Origin: Pardosa pseudoannulata
Taxonomy: Eukaryota > Arthropoda > Arachnida > Araneae > Lycosidae
Direction of reading: 5' to 3'
Length of the DNA stretch: 64,000 bases
Assembly (NCBI GenBank): GCA_032207245.1
Contig: CM063499.1
Span: 37,846,812-37,910,811 of the forward strand
Shown: positions 46,365 to 59,149 of the stretch, one piece after another
Layout of the letters: each line of letters opens with the position of its first letter
Position numbering within the stretch: position 1 is the first letter of the stretch
Notes under the pieces: generated by a model
What the model was told of the DNA's origin: nothing
The model's input: only the letters and a program-made list of their open reading frames with translations
Databases searched by the model: none
Translations under genes and position numbers: made by a program

Positions 46365-47214
46365 CTAAGGGTCATATTCACAAAAATCGGGGTATCGAGG
46401 ATCAAAGAACGGATCAGGGAATCGGTAGATCAGCAATCCCACGCCGTTAACTTTGACTTAAACTGGTGTCATATGCACCATGATTAGATTCCCTGATCTA
46501 TAGATTAATTATTGCAAATTTGTAAGCGAAGTTTTGATTGGTCAATAAACGAGATTCTCCGATGATAGTTCTCATGCTAAGTTGATTCACATATTTACTC
46601 AACCAGACATAAATATCGTTTGAGGAAATTATAAATTTAATTAAGGATCTGTAGTTTTACTGATATTTGCTCACGAAATAAGAATGGAAAAATATAAAAA
46701 GAAGAATTTTGATGAAACCGAGGCAGAATCTTTTCTGAAAAATCTGGAAAGATCCAATGGCAAAATACCTTGATGCTAACAAAAAAATTTCAGCAGAAGA
46801 TAGAGCATTATTCTTTTCCGAAGGAGCTGAAATCGTGTCACCGAGTATTTGAATTAAGGATTCAGCTGTATACTTATTAAAACGATAACGGGACTGAAAG
46901 TCCACATCATCCAAACAACCCATTTGTTCTATCTGGATGCACAAATCTTTTCCTGCGGCTTTCTGTTATTTCCAATATTTGTAAAACTTCGAGATCTTCT
47001 AAATCTGAAAATATATCCGCCATGTTTGTTTTCAACGCAGAGAGCATGCGTAAAATGTAGTATCCGTAGATTAGGCAATTCATCCTCCAAATTCGGGGGA
47101 TCAGAAACAGGGGATTAAAATGAGCTGAAAGCCACGGTTTCTCGTTGAAGAATACGAAAATGCTGATTCGCGGTTAAATCCGAATATTAAAATCGTGGTG
47201 AATATGGCCCTTAG
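46365..47214 (-). mobile_element. PIF/Harbinger-like element, internally deleted
   Basis: The ends CTAAGGGTCATATTCAC and GTGAATATGGCCCTTAG are inverted repeats with one mismatch. The minus strand at about 46747-46923 encodes CLDDVDFQSRYRFNKYTAES, then NNALSSAEIFLLASRYFAIG, matching the N-terminal half of HARBI1-like nucleases. The catalytic DDE part is missing. Confidence 0.8.
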
Positions 47215-47441
47215 TGATTCTTTCACGTGTAATAGATATAATCATGTATTGGTTAGGAATAAATTATTACTTAGTATCTTTAACCTTGTTTTAGTGTGTG
47301 TTTCAAAGGAAGACCAAACATCTGTACCAAGCTTCGATCTTTACAAAATGTGTGGGTCTTCTCCTACCAGTCACAACACATACCATATCCCTGTTGACAT
47401 TTCTTTTTCCAGTATGAGATAAAATTCAATAACGAAACAGA

Positions 47442-47900
47442 TTGACTAATGAATATTTGGACCACTGTATTCGAATAGTAGGTATACCAGAAAAGGCAGC
47501 ATACCGAAATATAAATTTTTTTGAATGCGTTGACAGAACTTATGAGAGAGTTAATGAATTCAAGTATCTAGGTGGTCTAATTAACTATCAGAATGAAATG
47601 CATCTTGAAATCAGAACAAAAACAACAGCAGGAAATCGCTGCTATTGCGTACTACAGAAATTACTAGAAATATGATTAAATAGTAAACTTAAAATTTTAG
47701 TATACAAAGTCATCATAAGACCGACTATTTTATATGACTCTGAAACCTGAACTCTGAGAGAGTGTGATGAAAAGACGTTGAGAATATGTGAAAAATACTG
47801 AGAAGAGTTTTTGGAGCGCTACGTGAAAATGGTAAATGGAGAACTAGAACAAATAGAGAAATATATGAAATCTACAAAAAGTTAGGTAGTTAGGTATTGT
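47442..47900 (+). pseudogene. RTE/R4-like non-LTR reverse transcriptase, C-terminal relic
   Basis: It reads NEFKYLGGLINYQNEM, EIRTKTTAGNRCYCVLQKLL, then with stops and shifts IIRPTILYDSET, TLRECDEKTLRI and EIYEIYKKLG. Conserved order as in arthropod RTE-type ORFs. It leads directly into the tandem repeats at 47919-48320. Confidence 0.8.
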
Positions 47901-47918
47901 CTCTGAGATAAAGAAGAG

Positions 47919-48320
47919 GAGAGTCCAATGGCTAGACCATGTGGAGAGGATGGAGCCTAGTAGAGCCACAAGAAGACTTAAAAGAAAACCGCAGAGGATC
48001 TAGACATCTCAGAGGAGGAGAGTACAATGGTTAGACCGTGTGAAGAGAATGGAACCTAGTAGAGCCACAAGAAGACTCCAAAGAGAAAATTCCAAAGGAC
48101 CTAGACATCTCAGAGATCGAGAGTTCAATGACTAGACCATGTGGGAGGATGGAGCCTAGTAGAGCCACAATAAGACTCCTAAAATAAAACCCCAGAGTAT
48201 TTAGATATCTCAGAGAGGAAAGTCAAATGACTAGACCATGTGGAGGGGATGGATCCTAGTAGACATACAAGAAGACTCCTAAAAGAAAACTCCAGTGGAT
48301 CTAGACCCAGAGGAAGACCA
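47919..48320 (+). repeat. Four tandem units of about 100 bp from a retrotransposon 3' ORF
   Basis: Units begin near 47919, 48018, 48119 and 48218 with variants of GAGAGTCCAATGGCTAGACC, then GGATGGAGCCTAGTAGAGCC and ACAAGAAGACT. In the intact family frame this segment is RVQWLDHVERMEPSRATRR. The units have diverged by substitutions and small indels. Confidence 0.85.
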
Positions 48321-48500
48321 AGGAATGGATGGATGGATCAGGTCGAAGGTAATATAAAGAGACTGGTAATATAAAGAGTGGTGAATCACTAGCTGGAAAC
48401 GAAAGGCATCTAGTCAAGTGGAATGGAAAAGACTTTTAAAGGAGGCCACAGCCCCTCAAGAGCTGTAGTGCCAATGATGATTATGATGATGATAATTTGA
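48320..48500 (+). pseudogene. 3' end of the RTE/R4-like relic with ATGATG tail
   Basis: RPRNGWMDQVE-like coding, WKRLLKEATAPQEL and a TGATGATTATGATGATGATA microsatellite tail, the typical 3' terminus of RTE-type retrotransposons. Confidence 0.7.
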
Positions 48501-49419
48501 ATATTAGGCACTACCTACTTTCCTAACAGTTAAAATCTTGTTAATGGCCAAAAGATATCACACTTCTGATTAAAGTTAAGTCTGATGAAAAATATGTTCT
48601 CACATTTCTAATTTATTACTAAAGACTCCTCAATTACTTTTCCAAACGTTGGAGCAATTTTAATCCCTTATATACAATTTTTAAAAATTGATTTCCTATC
48701 TATTAAAAGTATAAGGTAAAATGTAATAAACAAGTGTATGGTATAAATAAAGATAATTTCTGTAATGCAAGCATAGTACTCCCCATTCTGAAATGTAGAC
48801 GTCGCCACCTTACGGGCAGATTTGTAACGGATGCGCTCGCAATTTGCATCGTAATGTCATTGTTTTAGATACAGAAAGAGTCTGGATTTTATACAGTGAG
48901 AATATGCCTCGTCCTATGTCTAATTTTGGGCTATGTATTTAGTTAACTTACTGTATTTTATTGTTTTCTCTAAATGTGTTCTTTCAAAGGTTTTCTTTCG
49001 TAAAAAGTATCATTTTCATTAAATGTAATCAATCCCTTGTAACTGTGATTTTGATGTGATTAAACGTATTCTAAACTTTACCCCAGATTCCTTTAATTCC
49101 TTTTAGTTTACCACCAGTAGCTGCATTAATGACCTTGAGTTCTTATTTTTGTCCCGGTTTCTTTCTGTAACTCACAATAGCACTTAACCGAAATCCTGAG
49201 AAATTTGGCGATCTTGCTCAAAAGAGTGGTGGAGAAAAATGTATTAACTTGTAAACTATTCCAAAGTAAATTTTAATTTTCTTTTGGATTTAAAAATCAT
49301 TAAAGATTATTTTATAATTTTGTTTTGTCATCGAATTAAACTTTTTTATTTAAAATTCTTTTAAATTAAGCTTTAATTAAAGCAAAATAGAAAATTTCCG
49401 ATTCCTTGAGGATTTTTTG

Positions 49420-49680
49420 GTGACTAGGATTGGTTGGTTAGTTGGTTGGTTGGTTTGGAGTGCTAAGGTCTACTTTTTGTCAACACGAAGGCTAAGACTA
49501 GGATTGTAACAAACATTTGTGGAATCATTGGGAGCACAAGGAACGAGTTAATGAAAATCGAGGAAGGAAAATAGTAAAACTCCTGATTTTTTAAGGATTC
49601 TTTGGTGACTAGGATTGTAACCGACATTTGAAGAATCAATAGAAACAAAAGAATGAGATAGAATAATAGCCCTATATCCT
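49420..49680. repeat. Tandem duplication of about 175 bp with a SINE fragment in unit 1
   Basis: GGTGACTAGGATTG followed by TAAC-GACATTTG recurs at about 49421/49499 and 49601. In the first unit a SINE tail fragment (49441-49493, GGTTTGGAGTGCTAAGG, TACTTTTTGTCAACACGA) splits the motif. Confidence 0.6.
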
Positions 49681-50099
49681 GCAATATTGGTTAAAGTTGC
49701 AGAGTAAAGTAGTTATGTGATAAAACTTATTATCGAAATACACATTATAATTTAAATGATTTTTAAACATATTGAGAATGAACAAAATCTTTGAATATCA
49801 GCTGAGATTTTGTAGAGATTATTATAGAAAATGTACGTAGAAACTTTTGTTATTACGGAACCTTTTTTTTCTATCGAAGCACTACAGCCTGGTTAACGTC
49901 CAAGGTCTTGTCAGTTAGCTTACACTATCTTCATCTACTCGACGCTATATTTCCCCATCTGTTAACTCCCAAGTCCTTCAATCACTTTTCCACTCTATCG
50001 ACCTCGTTCTCAGTCTTCCTCTTTTCTTCTGGAATTTGGAAAGTTAGTTCTATAACAGATTTTCATCGCTATATCAAAAAGTGATCAAGGATTTCCAAA

Positions 50100-50420
50100 T
50101 AAGGTGGCTAGGACACGTATTTCGAATCCTAGCCATATTATTTGGGAAGCTTTAATGACATTTATTAAGATAGATTCTCTCAATTTTGATTGTAATTTCT
50201 CCGATTCTGTTTCTCTTACTGCACCAAAAATTGTTCTTAAGATTTTTCCCTTAAAAGTCATCAGTTTCCCTCATTCCGCTTTGTTAATTTTCAAGCATTC
50301 GCTGCCATGTAAAACGATTGGTGTTACTAGTGCCTTCTACAACTGTATCTTTGTTTTATTACTTATGTATTTAACTATAGAACTACAGATAGATTTTCAC
50401 TTGCCTACCATGAATCAGTT
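50100..50420 (-). pseudogene. RTE/R4-like reverse transcriptase C-terminal fragment
   Basis: The minus strand reads VTPIVLHGSECLKINKAE, LMTFKGKILRTIFGAVRETE, recognisably the conserved P-L-YGSE-W and ERK-LR-IFG-VRE blocks. It is a short dead fragment. Confidence 0.65.
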
Positions 50421-50447
50421 GTCCGTACCTTCGTCTCGTATAACGTA

Positions 50448-50535
50448 ACAGGTGTTGATCAAACAGCCAATGACTCCTGTAAGAATATTTTCCTGCCGAA
50501 CAGCGCGATATGAATTGGATTTTAACCTTCGAGTA
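50448..50535. repeat. Dispersed repeat, copy 1
   Basis: ACAGGTGTTGATCAAACAGC, ATGACTCCTGTAAGAA and GAACAGCGCGA match 61492-61560 with few differences. Class unknown. Confidence 0.65.
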
Positions 50536-50559
50536 TGCCTTCCTCGCTTTCCTAATGGT

Positions 50560-51615
50560 ATATCAGAAACGAATAGATCGGGACATATACTGCAAACCCC
50601 TATACTGCAAAGGTTTCAGGGGAAATTACTTCTTTCATTGGTGCCATCTATTGACTCATATCAGAACTAAAACTATTTAAAGTAAGCGTGTATGATCTGA
50701 GGCTGTTTTTGCATCATTTCTGATATTTTATTTACGTTTTTCATAATATTTTAAATGAATTATGCAGTTTTTGTTATTTTAAATTGTCAATTTTTATCAT
50801 TTTTGTTAGTTTTTCTTGTTTTAAGTTGCTTTTAATTGTTATAAAAAAGATTGGATTCATTTTATAATTTCTAAAATTTTATTTACGTTTTTGAAAAATT
50901 TTGAAATTAATTTTCTATTCTTTTGTTACTTTAATTGTGAATTTTTTATCATCACCACTGTAAGTTTTTGTTATTTTAAGTGTTTAAAATTAAGTTTGCT
51001 GTATAAGCTTTCTTCATATCCCATGCTATCCATAATGGGCAGTAATCAGCCTGAAATTTAAAGATAAAAAATTTGTTCCGCAAAAATGTCCTTGAATATA
51101 ATACTTTAGGAGCTTACAAGTTTCCATTAAAGGATATTCATAATCTTAAATTTTTATATTCCTTCCAAAAGTACATTAAATAATTATCTCACTTAGTAAA
51201 TTTAATTCGATGTTGAAATTTAACTAAACACAGTATATTTTTTTATCAGCTTAGAGAATGGACCGATATACAATTCATTTTTAACTGCTTTAATGAAGAG
51301 TAAAACTTGAAGTAACTTGAAGTAGCCTTAGATGCAATGTACTTTTAATATTTAATTTCAGAAGTGAAATAAATATTTGGTATTTTTCTATACTTTTAGA
51401 AGGTATAGAAGAATTTAAAATTATGAATATTCTTTGATAGAAAAAACATAAGCTTCTAAATTATTATAAGTATTAGTATTTTTTTCATACATGATTCACA
51501 CTTACTTGAATACTTTTAGTTTATATATTAGCCAATAGATGGCTCTTGTGAATCAAGTAATTTTCCCCTGAAATCTTTGCAGCATAGGAGCTGTTCCTAT
51601 CCATCCGTTATCAGA
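50560..51615. repeat. Inverted repeat pair, arms about 85 bp and 900 bp apart
   Basis: The arm at 50570-50665 (CTGCAAAGGTTTCAGGGGAA, GCCATCTATTG) is inverted at 51530-51612 (TTCCCCTGAAATCTTTGCAG, CAATAGATGGC). They could be the ends of a decayed element or two opposing repeat copies. Confidence 0.55.
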
Positions 51616-51619
51616 CCCT

Positions 51620-54600
51620 GTTGTTACTACAGTTGCCAACAATAAAGACACAAAAGCTTGTTCAAAAACAATTTTATATTCAAACAAATATCCATACGGA
51701 AACCATGCTACTGAAGATTTAACAAACCCATAAAATTCAGAGTTGTACAAATATTTGAAGTGATACACTTGAAAATCTGTGTTGTATGGATATACAAAGA
51801 TACTTATTCAAAGCAATGTAAGCATAAAACAGCACTTTTGAAGCACAAATGGATCAAGAATGAACTTTAAAAATTGTAACATGAAGAAGTTGTATTCACC
51901 TCTTCACACACAGTTAAGTTATTTAAGAGTCAAATTACTATATATACCTTCTATAAAACACCATAAACAGTTGGAAATCATAAGTTCGGTCTCCTGTTAA
52001 GTAGATGCTACCTGAATGGAAACTTTTGTAGGTAGATGAATCTTTCTAAATTTTATTCGTATTCTATTTTAATAGTTCATTGAGGTGAAAACGGTTCAGC
52101 CACAAACATGCCGTGGAAAAATTCTTTAAGAATATTATTTACAATCTGAACTACCTGTGAGATGTTGGTACTGTTACCTATAAAATGCATTCACTAGGTA
52201 CAGGAAATTAGTTGTATGATGTCTGCTAGGTGTATTTATCTTTTAAGTTACATTTAAACAAACTATAAATTCATATATACACATTTGATGTCTATTGGCC
52301 TTTTTATGACTTGAAAATGAAATGTAGTGTATTATTGTTAGACCTGGTTTTTTTTCGCACTTTGTGTACCTGAAAACCAAAGATATTAAAATATTTGTTA
52401 TTCTGTTTGTAATATTAGATTTATAAATTAAAATTAACTTAAATTAAATACAGAATATTTTACTTTACATTCGCCAATAAACTATTTCTTTTAATAACAA
52501 AATTAAAGGGCTTTTATAGTTGAAAATATTCGATTGGTTGAATTTAATTAAACCGTAATATCGATTAATACAGAATATTTTACTTTATATTCTCAAATAA
52601 ATTTTTTCTTCAAATAACAAAATTAAATCAAATCAAATCAAATCTTCAAATTAAATTTCTTTTATAGTTAAAAATATTCGATTGGCTGAATTAAATTATA
52701 CCATTATACCGACTAATATAGAAATTTTTACTTTATATAGACAGATAAAATTCTTATCAAATTATTTTATCTGCCCATTGCTTTTGAAAATTCTTCCTTT
52801 TTGAATAATTTACAAATTAACTAAATTTAAATAGTTAAGTTTTAAACTATAAATTGTTTTTAAAACTTTAAACATTGAATTTTAATATCAACTAATAATA
52901 CTCTGAGCTGAAATAAACACCTACCTTATTTGTTTTTATTTTCATATATTCAGATCATTAAATCTATGTAATCTCCCATTGAATGTAGTTTTGGCAAAAA
53001 TATAGTTTTAAAATTAGTAGAATTTATTTTAAAATTTAAATTAGAAGAGGACTACGAAATTTCTAACACATTAATATACATTTCTTCGAAGTCTAATAAC
53101 ACTTAACTTGCAAATATATCTAAAAAAAGAAAAATAAAAGAATACTAAATAGTCATTTATTTTTAATCTAATTTGCTTAATTCACCATTTAATAATGTAT
53201 ATTTTACTTTTTAGTTTTACTTTTTATTCATAAATTAAACACATTTCATTGTTTTCTATTTTTGCTTTTTTACCGATTTATGTTGTTATACGTACATTTC
53301 CTTTCTGAGTAGTGTTCTAATAAAAAAGTGATTAAATAAATATAAATGTTCATTTACGGTTTTACTTTAAGCTACAAAGCAAGTGTAGGCTTAATTTTCA
53401 AATAATTTAATCAAAACATTATTTTTCTTATGCTAACTATATGTCTAAGTCCAAAATACTTATGGTCATTTCCTCACGTAGCTCAAACTATTGAAGTTAA
53501 ATACCTGCTTCATTTAGAAAATTTCCTGACAACTATTTGCATTTTCCTCGCTACAATGAAAACTAAGAGCATATGTATGTCACGTGTTAAAAGCATTTTC
53601 AGCTGTAAGCTAAATCAAGCATGTCGCTTTCTTATGCACTGTAACTTTACCTGTATGTTTCGAAGATACCGTTTACAAATTAGAAGTTAAGACATTCAGA
53701 TTTCAGTAAAATAATGATGGAAGTAAGTGATAATTCACACTTTACTTTTCTAAGTATATTTAAGAAAATTTCAAAACATGCAGCTTTGTACAAGCACACA
53801 AAAATTACTTTCTATGTTTCTACTCTAAGGCAGATTAAGAAAGCCATTTTAAACTGCATGAAGTATCATAAGGCCTGTTCTATATGAAAGCTGTAAAATG
53901 GCACGAAAGTAGTTATAGTTCTACAGACTCAAATACCTTTGGAGTTTTCATTCAAGTAGCCAGTTGTGGTATATACAGAGAAAAAAAAAGTAAACTACAC
54001 ATTATCCAAGATGAATCTAAAATTTTAAGCAGTCAACATAAAAATCGGGTATATTTTTGCAACTTATAAGTAAAAGAGGTTAACATTTTGTCCTTAAATT
54101 ATGGACAGGATATATTATATAATATACAATAAATATCTTTTACAAATTAGAACAAAATTTATACACCTATTAAATTAATAATTTTATATATAAGATAGAT
54201 AATTTAGTAAAGAAAATGATGGATTAAATGTATGATGATTTTAATCATAATTGTTTCGATTTTAGTTAAAAAGATCCCAGGACTGTTAAATAATCAAATT
54301 ATTTCACGTTTTGAATATTTTTATAAAGTACGTCTGCTTTGCAACTATCGTCTGCATGTATTTTCACATTTTCCATTTTTCAAAAGAACGAAATTTCTAG
54401 ATTATTGTCAGCTGGAATGAAAGAGAACATAAATATATTCTCTTGTGTGTTTAAGTATATGGTATGAATTGATAAAATTTTAACAAATGAGTGAAGGTTT
54501 TCACATATAAACATTTCTAATTTGTGCGCATCATTTTCTTACATTCTGATTCTCAGAACCAAAACAACAAAATACACTTATTTTAATCTGAGTAGTTTCA

Positions 54601-57600
54601 AAAGAGGTCGACAAAAAATTGGTTTCAGATATTTTCTCTAGAATTCTTAAAAGTAATTTTTTTTTCGTACAGATAACAGTCCTGAGATCTGTAGTTTCTC
54701 TTCCATTTCGATCAAATTTATGGGCTTTAAAAAATATAAAATTACTCATGTTTTACTGGCCTCACGTGTTAGTAAGTGTACATAATTGGGAAGTTTTAGC
54801 AAATATTCTACATGAGTATATGAGAATGAAAATAAACTATACATTCAGGAGTATTAATTTATTTTACACTATGTCTTCATTGGTCAAGAATTTAATGGTT
54901 TTTGTAAGAATTCCCACAGGTAGTTAGTTAACTATGATACCTGAATTAATTCATCAGTTAACTTTTGCTCAGACGATTAAATAAATTAATCATGGATTAT
55001 TTTATTGTAAGAGAAAAAAATATGATATCCTTCATTCACCAAATTAACTCAAAGTACGAAAATCTCTAACATCAAATCCAATAGAGTTCTTGAAAAGGAA
55101 CTTGATCTTGGATAGTAGGTAGTATACTTGCACATCTCTACTGCCATCTAGCAGTTAAGGAAGTTTAAATAAACAGCTTTCACCAATGCATTAAACATTT
55201 TGACTTCACAGGGGTTTTGTTTTTTCAGCCGTAACAAGTTTAGCACCAGAACAATGAGCTTGGAATTAGCTGCCATTTGCCGAGTTTTAATGAACAGTAT
55301 CTACAAATAAACGTGAACAAAAGCAGGAGCTGAAAGCTTGTTGGTGATGCATTAAGATTTCTCGATAGCCTGGCTTATAGGGCTGTTAGATACACTTAAC
55401 TGCAGAGAATTTTAACCGATGGTTTCAAATCTTTATAGCTGCATTCTAAATTATTAGAAAGGCGAAGATTCTTTACCACTATTGACTGCTATATTAATCG
55501 TTGCTTGCAATGAAATATATTGTATTAGAATTTGATACACAGAAATTATTACTTAACACTTTAACTAAGTTTTCCTCCAAACTTTTTAAAAAAATTTTAA
55601 AACAAGATCACATATCATACCCTCTTCCATGACCGATATTATCAAGTTAAGTTTTCTTCTACCGTTATATAAATAAATTTAATTTTTCTACTTCTTAAAT
55701 AACTCTCACTAATTTAAATTTCTGATATTTTAAAGCGTACTATAACTGATAAGTACTGAACTTGAGATATACTTAAAACTTCAAAAGCATTAGTTTCCTT
55801 AAAAGGTACATAAATTGATGATTTACAATAATTTTAAATATATTTTATGTACAACATATATATGTAGACATATGTTTATATCGTGAATATATAAAAATTT
55901 AATATCAAAAATTAAATATCATTAATTAAACATTATATTAAACAATAATCATTAATATTCCTTTACTAAGAATGTTTTTGATTTCTTTAAAATGGACCAG
56001 AAAGAATTATCTTAGAACTGCGTTTATTAATTACAAATAAATAAATAAATAACACCTTTATAACATATTTTTGCATCAAATAATTTGTTAATTAAAGGCA
56101 TTTATAACGAAATTTGGTTTTTGTGTCTCATTAATTCAAAACTTCTGAAATTTATAGTAGTGAACAAAACATTTTAGCAATGAAAATCTCCAATTTAATA
56201 AATTCGCAAGTTTCTGTAATGTGACAGTAAAACTTTGTTCTTGCGTTCTAAAGTTCAGAAGACTCTCTAAGTTCTCTAATACATCCATTGAACAAGTATC
56301 TAACAACCCTTTTTGTATAAATTAGATTCAAAACTTGAAAAAGGTATTTTAAAAATTCCTAAAAATAACCTTTAAAGTTTTCAGATTGGTTTTCCAGTAA
56401 CTTAATATGAAAAAAAGAAGCCGTAAGCCTTGTAGACATTTTCGTACAACTGTTAGATTATCTTTACTTTGTAAAATTAGTATTTTTAGTAGTTATTTTT
56501 TTTTGTTAATTTATAAAACTATACCATATATATATATAATACAATTCATAAGCTGCTCTATAAAATACAGAATATTTCACTTTTTCATTTGTAACTCTTC
56601 GAAAATAAACAATTATCATCATACAAAATTTCAAACATGAAGAGATCGTAGATATTTTTTAATTAACAAATTTACAACAATAAAGCGATATAAGAATGAC
56701 AGTAGCTTTATGCCAATGTTTCTATGCTGAAATATTTGTACTAGCATGCAAAAGGCCAATTGAAATACCATTCCATGTAAAAAATTGCGAAATTTTTCAT
56801 TCTCCTGTTCATTAAAATATCTGAATTTTTTACTCGTTTGTGACGTTATATGCAGACGAGAGCATATTTTTTGTTAAGGATATATTAAATCCTTGACCCT
56901 TTTTCGCAAATTTTTTCTTTAATTATAATAGCATATGTTTAAAATTTTTCTAACCTATATAAATACTTTGATTCCTTGAATACGCTTAGACTTAAAGGTT
57001 CTCAGGACTATTGAGTATTCAAAACTTTTGATATTTTTGTCGTATTTTAGTATCTAGTAATAAATACGTTACGTTGCTTTTAGGCTTGTTTTTATCGAAA
57101 CTTTGATAAATATCTAACCCAAAAGTAGACTATTTAAAATAAACTCTCTATTAGTGGTTTGTTAATTATAAGAGAATATAAAGAAAACATCAGATTTTTG
57201 GCAAACTGTAAAAAAGAAGTACAATTTTAATATCGATATTTTGTAGGTTATATAATTTTTTAAGCTTAATACATCAATTAGATTTTTCTTAATATATATA
57301 CTATATTGGAATGAGAAGGAATTTTTGAGTACATTGAAAGTTTATTTTTAATTTTTAAATTTTTCAATCTTACTTATAGTTTAAAGAACCTAACAGTATT
57401 AAATTTTGAGAACATTTTGTATGAATGACATTTTCAAATGCACAAATTTTTCAATTTCAATCGAATAAATTTAAATATTTGTTGTTTTTGTTTCAAAAAG
57501 TGAGTTTTTTCGCAATGCATTTAGTCCTGAGAACCTCTGTAGCACTGTTAATAAATGCTTGGATAACCTGTCATACTTTTAAAAAATGAATTATTCACTG

Positions 57601-58430
57601 AAATTGCCCTGCTCGGTACATTGAATAGAATCAAAGAATAAAACTTTTCTATATTTCAAAGTTTTTTTTTATCTAAAAAAAGTGCAGTGTTTCCAGTTGA
57701 AATGCTTTTAAATGTGCTTTCAAACACTTTAGAAAGAATGTTTGGGATTTTTAATTCCTTTGGCCAGTTTTTAGAGACAAAAATATACCATTTTGTCCAC
57801 GTATATATTACTTAAGTACTGTTTTACTTTCTTTTATTTTGTCTGACTATTAAACTGTTTTGATTAAACTGTTTTAATAACATTTCAGCAGATCGTCTGC
57901 TCACAAAAATACAAAAATTAGCTAATTGTTAAGATAACATATAGTTCTGTATTAAAGAGAACTTTATGTTACTGATTAATGCAGAAAAAAATTAATCACA
58001 ATATATTAATAATAAAAGATATTAATCACATGCTTACATCTAAATTTCCAAAAAATATAAAACGATCATAACTTGATTTAAATGAATTAATTGCATAAAC
58101 GTTCTGGTAAGACTGCCATAATAAAATCAAAACAGAAATATTAAGAACAATATGTAAAAAAGAAGAAGAATTTTCTACATACAACTTTTTTGTTTAAATG
58201 ATGTAGAACTTTAGATTAAAAATGCAACAAATCTTTCTTTTCCTTAATAAAAAAAATGATTTCAAAGGCTTTTATGGATTACAGATATCACTTGATGCAG
58301 ATTATTGAAACCATAGGATTTATTAAAAACCACGATTATTATGTTTATGGGTCGTTGATAATTGAATCGATCTTTAACTCTCAACGACACAGAAAATGAA
58401 AGAGAAATGTGGTCCAAACTTCTTGAAGGA
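51620..58430. other. Long AT-rich stretch without supported genes
   Basis: Short open frames of 60-100 codons occur at the rate expected by chance in AT-rich DNA and show no family motifs. Small local structures are (TAAATCAAATCAAATC)-type repeats near 52620 and two related blocks at 52490-52600 and 52590-52720. Could be intergenic or intron sequence. Confidence 0.5.
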
Positions 58431-58432
58431 AA

Positions 58433-59146
58433 TTAAAGGCTTTATCACACTTCAACATATACATGCTGAAAAAGTAACGAATTCAGTTTACGATTCCTTT
58501 TCCTGATGAAGAATGGGTTGTATTTATCGTGTAAAAGTGAAATATTTTCTACCGGTTAAAGGCCTTATTACACATCAGTTTGAACCAAAATATTGGTTGA
58601 AAAATTTTCGTTATCAAACGAGATATCCGTGTAAAGGAATCGCAAACTGAATTCATTGATTTCGCAACGCATACAGGCTGACGTGGGATATGACCATAAG
58701 AGTGCAACCGTACATTCTCTTATGTAAAATTCTAAAAGACCGTTCAACAATAAACGCTAAGAACTAATCGGTGATTACAGTATTACAGTATACCAGTTGC
58801 CGATTAGTTGTGATTAACGCTGGTAACACTATTCCTAAGTATTTGAAGCCAATATAAGCAGCAAATCATGCGCAGAATGTAAACTAATGCAAAAGCTAGA
58901 GTTTAAGAGACTTTTCAGTTACTAACATACCCTTACATCAAGCAGAATTACAAAATTATTTACTGCGTTTGTGTAGGTTTATTTTCACTTTTAAACTTCT
59001 TTTTTTTGTAACTGTAATGTCCGGTGTCACCAAAGTCATTTAACGGTTAATCGCAATTGACCCCAACCAATGGTAGAAAGCAATTCTCCGTTTAAACAGA
59101 GATTAATCGCGATTAACAGTTAAACGATTTGATGAGACCGGCCCTA
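58433..59146. repeat. Decayed MITE complex with inverted segments
   Basis: GAATTCAGTTTACGATTCC (58480) is inverted as GGAATCGCAAACTGAATTC (58636). GGCCTTATTACACATCAG (58561) resembles the inverse of the right end CTGATGAGACCGGCC region (59131-59146). Motifs TTAATCGCAATTGA and GATTAATCGCGATTAAC repeat near the right end. Confidence 0.5.
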
Positions 59147-59149
59147 AAA

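Noticed and set aside
53430..53690. 86-codon plus-strand frame
   Set aside because: Cys/Phe/Leu-rich translation typical of chance frames in AT-rich DNA; no motif.
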